A DNA stretch of 64,000 bases from Tahibacter aquaticus (GTDB lineage Bacteria; Pseudomonadota; Gammaproteobacteria; Xanthomonadales; Rhodanobacteraceae): assembly GCF_004363655.1 (NCBI RefSeq), contig NZ_SNZH01000012.1, positions 1-64,000 on the forward strand, given 5' to 3'. The translations under genes were made by a program, and so were the position numbers. A model generated the notes under the pieces. That model made no database searches. It had not been told where the DNA came from and worked only from the letters and a program-made list of their open reading frames with translations. Positions 63,592 through 64,000 of this stretch are shown piece by piece (position 1 is the stretch's first letter; every line of letters starts with the position of its first letter).

Positions 63592-63672
63592 AGATGCGTA
63601 AATAATCCAATTTTCTATAAACCACACGTCTTCAAAATGACGTACGCATGCGCACTCACTGCGCAAACATTC

Positions 63673-63688
63673 CAGAATGTACATTCTG
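63673..63688. promoter_or_regulatory. Perfect 16-bp palindrome upstream of the second protease
   Basis: CAGAATGTACATTCTG is its own exact reverse complement. It lies 215 bases before the start of the downstream protease, in the 377-base gap that otherwise holds the terminator and an AT-rich stretch at 63598-63625. The form is that of a dimeric regulator's operator; which regulator cannot be told. The rest of the gap (63689-63903) has no gene. Confidence 0.5.
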
Positions 63689-63903
63689 TTGGCACGAAAC
63701 GCATAAGCCAACCAACGTATGGTCGCCCCTGGCCTACCCGCATCCTCCTAGAGTCGATGCCAGTCTGCCGGGCGACTGAAGCAGTGCTTCACCCCGAGGC
63801 ACAGGCGGCGGAGCAGCGGCCCGTCCGGCAGACCAAGGAAGCTGATGCGCAGGCCATTGCGCGCCGCGACATTCATCCACCTGCCCTTGCCCGGGATGAC
63901 CTA

Positions 63904-64000
63904 AATGCGCAAACCCCTGTATATCGCCCTGCTCGCCGCATTGATTGGCAGCAGCGTCACCGCTCTTGCCGCCGATAGCGTACGTGTCCGACTCGATCAT
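63904..64000 (+). CDS. Second S8-type secreted protease, 5' end only
   Basis: ATG 63904 starts MRKPLYIALLAALIGSSVTA, then L-A-A-D-S-V-R-V-R-L-D-H up to the window edge (32 codons). This matches the beginning of the protease at 60068 (MRKPLYLALAALLGGSALAH and A-A-D-T-V-R-V-R-L-D-H) in nearly every position, so it is a tandem paralogue, and the same signal and propeptide layout is expected. Only the start is visible; whether the catalytic domain follows intact cannot be told. A GGGATGACCTAA sequence precedes the start. Confidence 0.85.

Overview
The window looks like a chromosomal segment of a high-GC gammaproteobacterium of the Xanthomonadales/Lysobacterales type (Rhodanobacteraceae-like). This is inferred from the protein sequences, the gene order, and secreted proteins that end in a short IF-x-x-x-FE tail. 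Coding density is high. I saw no rRNA, tRNA, CRISPR array, insertion sequence or prophage.

Layout. (1) 1-8212, minus strand: one transcription unit reading acylase -> ABC exporter fused to a fatty-acyl-AMP ligase -> acyl carrier protein -> NRPS (C-A..., running off the left edge). This looks like a lipo-initiated peptide pathway that carries its own exporter and periplasmic deacylase, a logic comparable to PvdE/PvdQ in pyoverdine maturation. (2) 8866-15519: an XRE regulator, an MsrA-thioredoxin-MsrB lipoprotein, guaB-guaA with a terminator between them, and a YheO/DauR-type regulator. (3) 15559-23472: an exported amidohydrolase and a Tat-dependent M19 dipeptidase homologue on plus, facing a minus-strand folD-tatT-dctP-dctQ-dctM operon (TRAP transporter).

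(4) 23653-43100: core block of serS, an MFS transporter, rarA, lolA, ftsK, ald, trxB, a FemAB/GNAT-like gene, aat, infA, clpA, clpS, nudJ, mnmA and hflD. Much of this order is shared with the E. coli aat-trxB-ftsK-lolA-rarA-serS and infA-clpA-clpS regions. The N-end rule genes aat, clpS and clpA lie together. (5) 43358-52069: acnA, a RES-Xre toxin-antitoxin pair, an NTF2-like lipoprotein, a long-chain acyl-CoA synthetase, a PilZ protein, dinB and a YciO/Sua5 gene. (6) 52304-56186: scpA-scpB-rluB with overlapping ends; ScpB has a long acidic tail and RluB a very long Gly/Arg-rich tail. (7) 56236-64000: a dual-specificity-type phosphatase gene broken by a one-base frameshift, a CsgG-like protein, a small orphan gene, an ArsC-like/LysR pair, and two tandem subtilisin-family secreted proteases, the second cut by the right edge.

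The left-edge lipopeptide-type cluster is the best candidate for a new system. Its distinctive parts are the single-chain exporter/FAAL fusion and the translationally overlapped acylase. All functions are assigned from sequence recognition; no searches were run.
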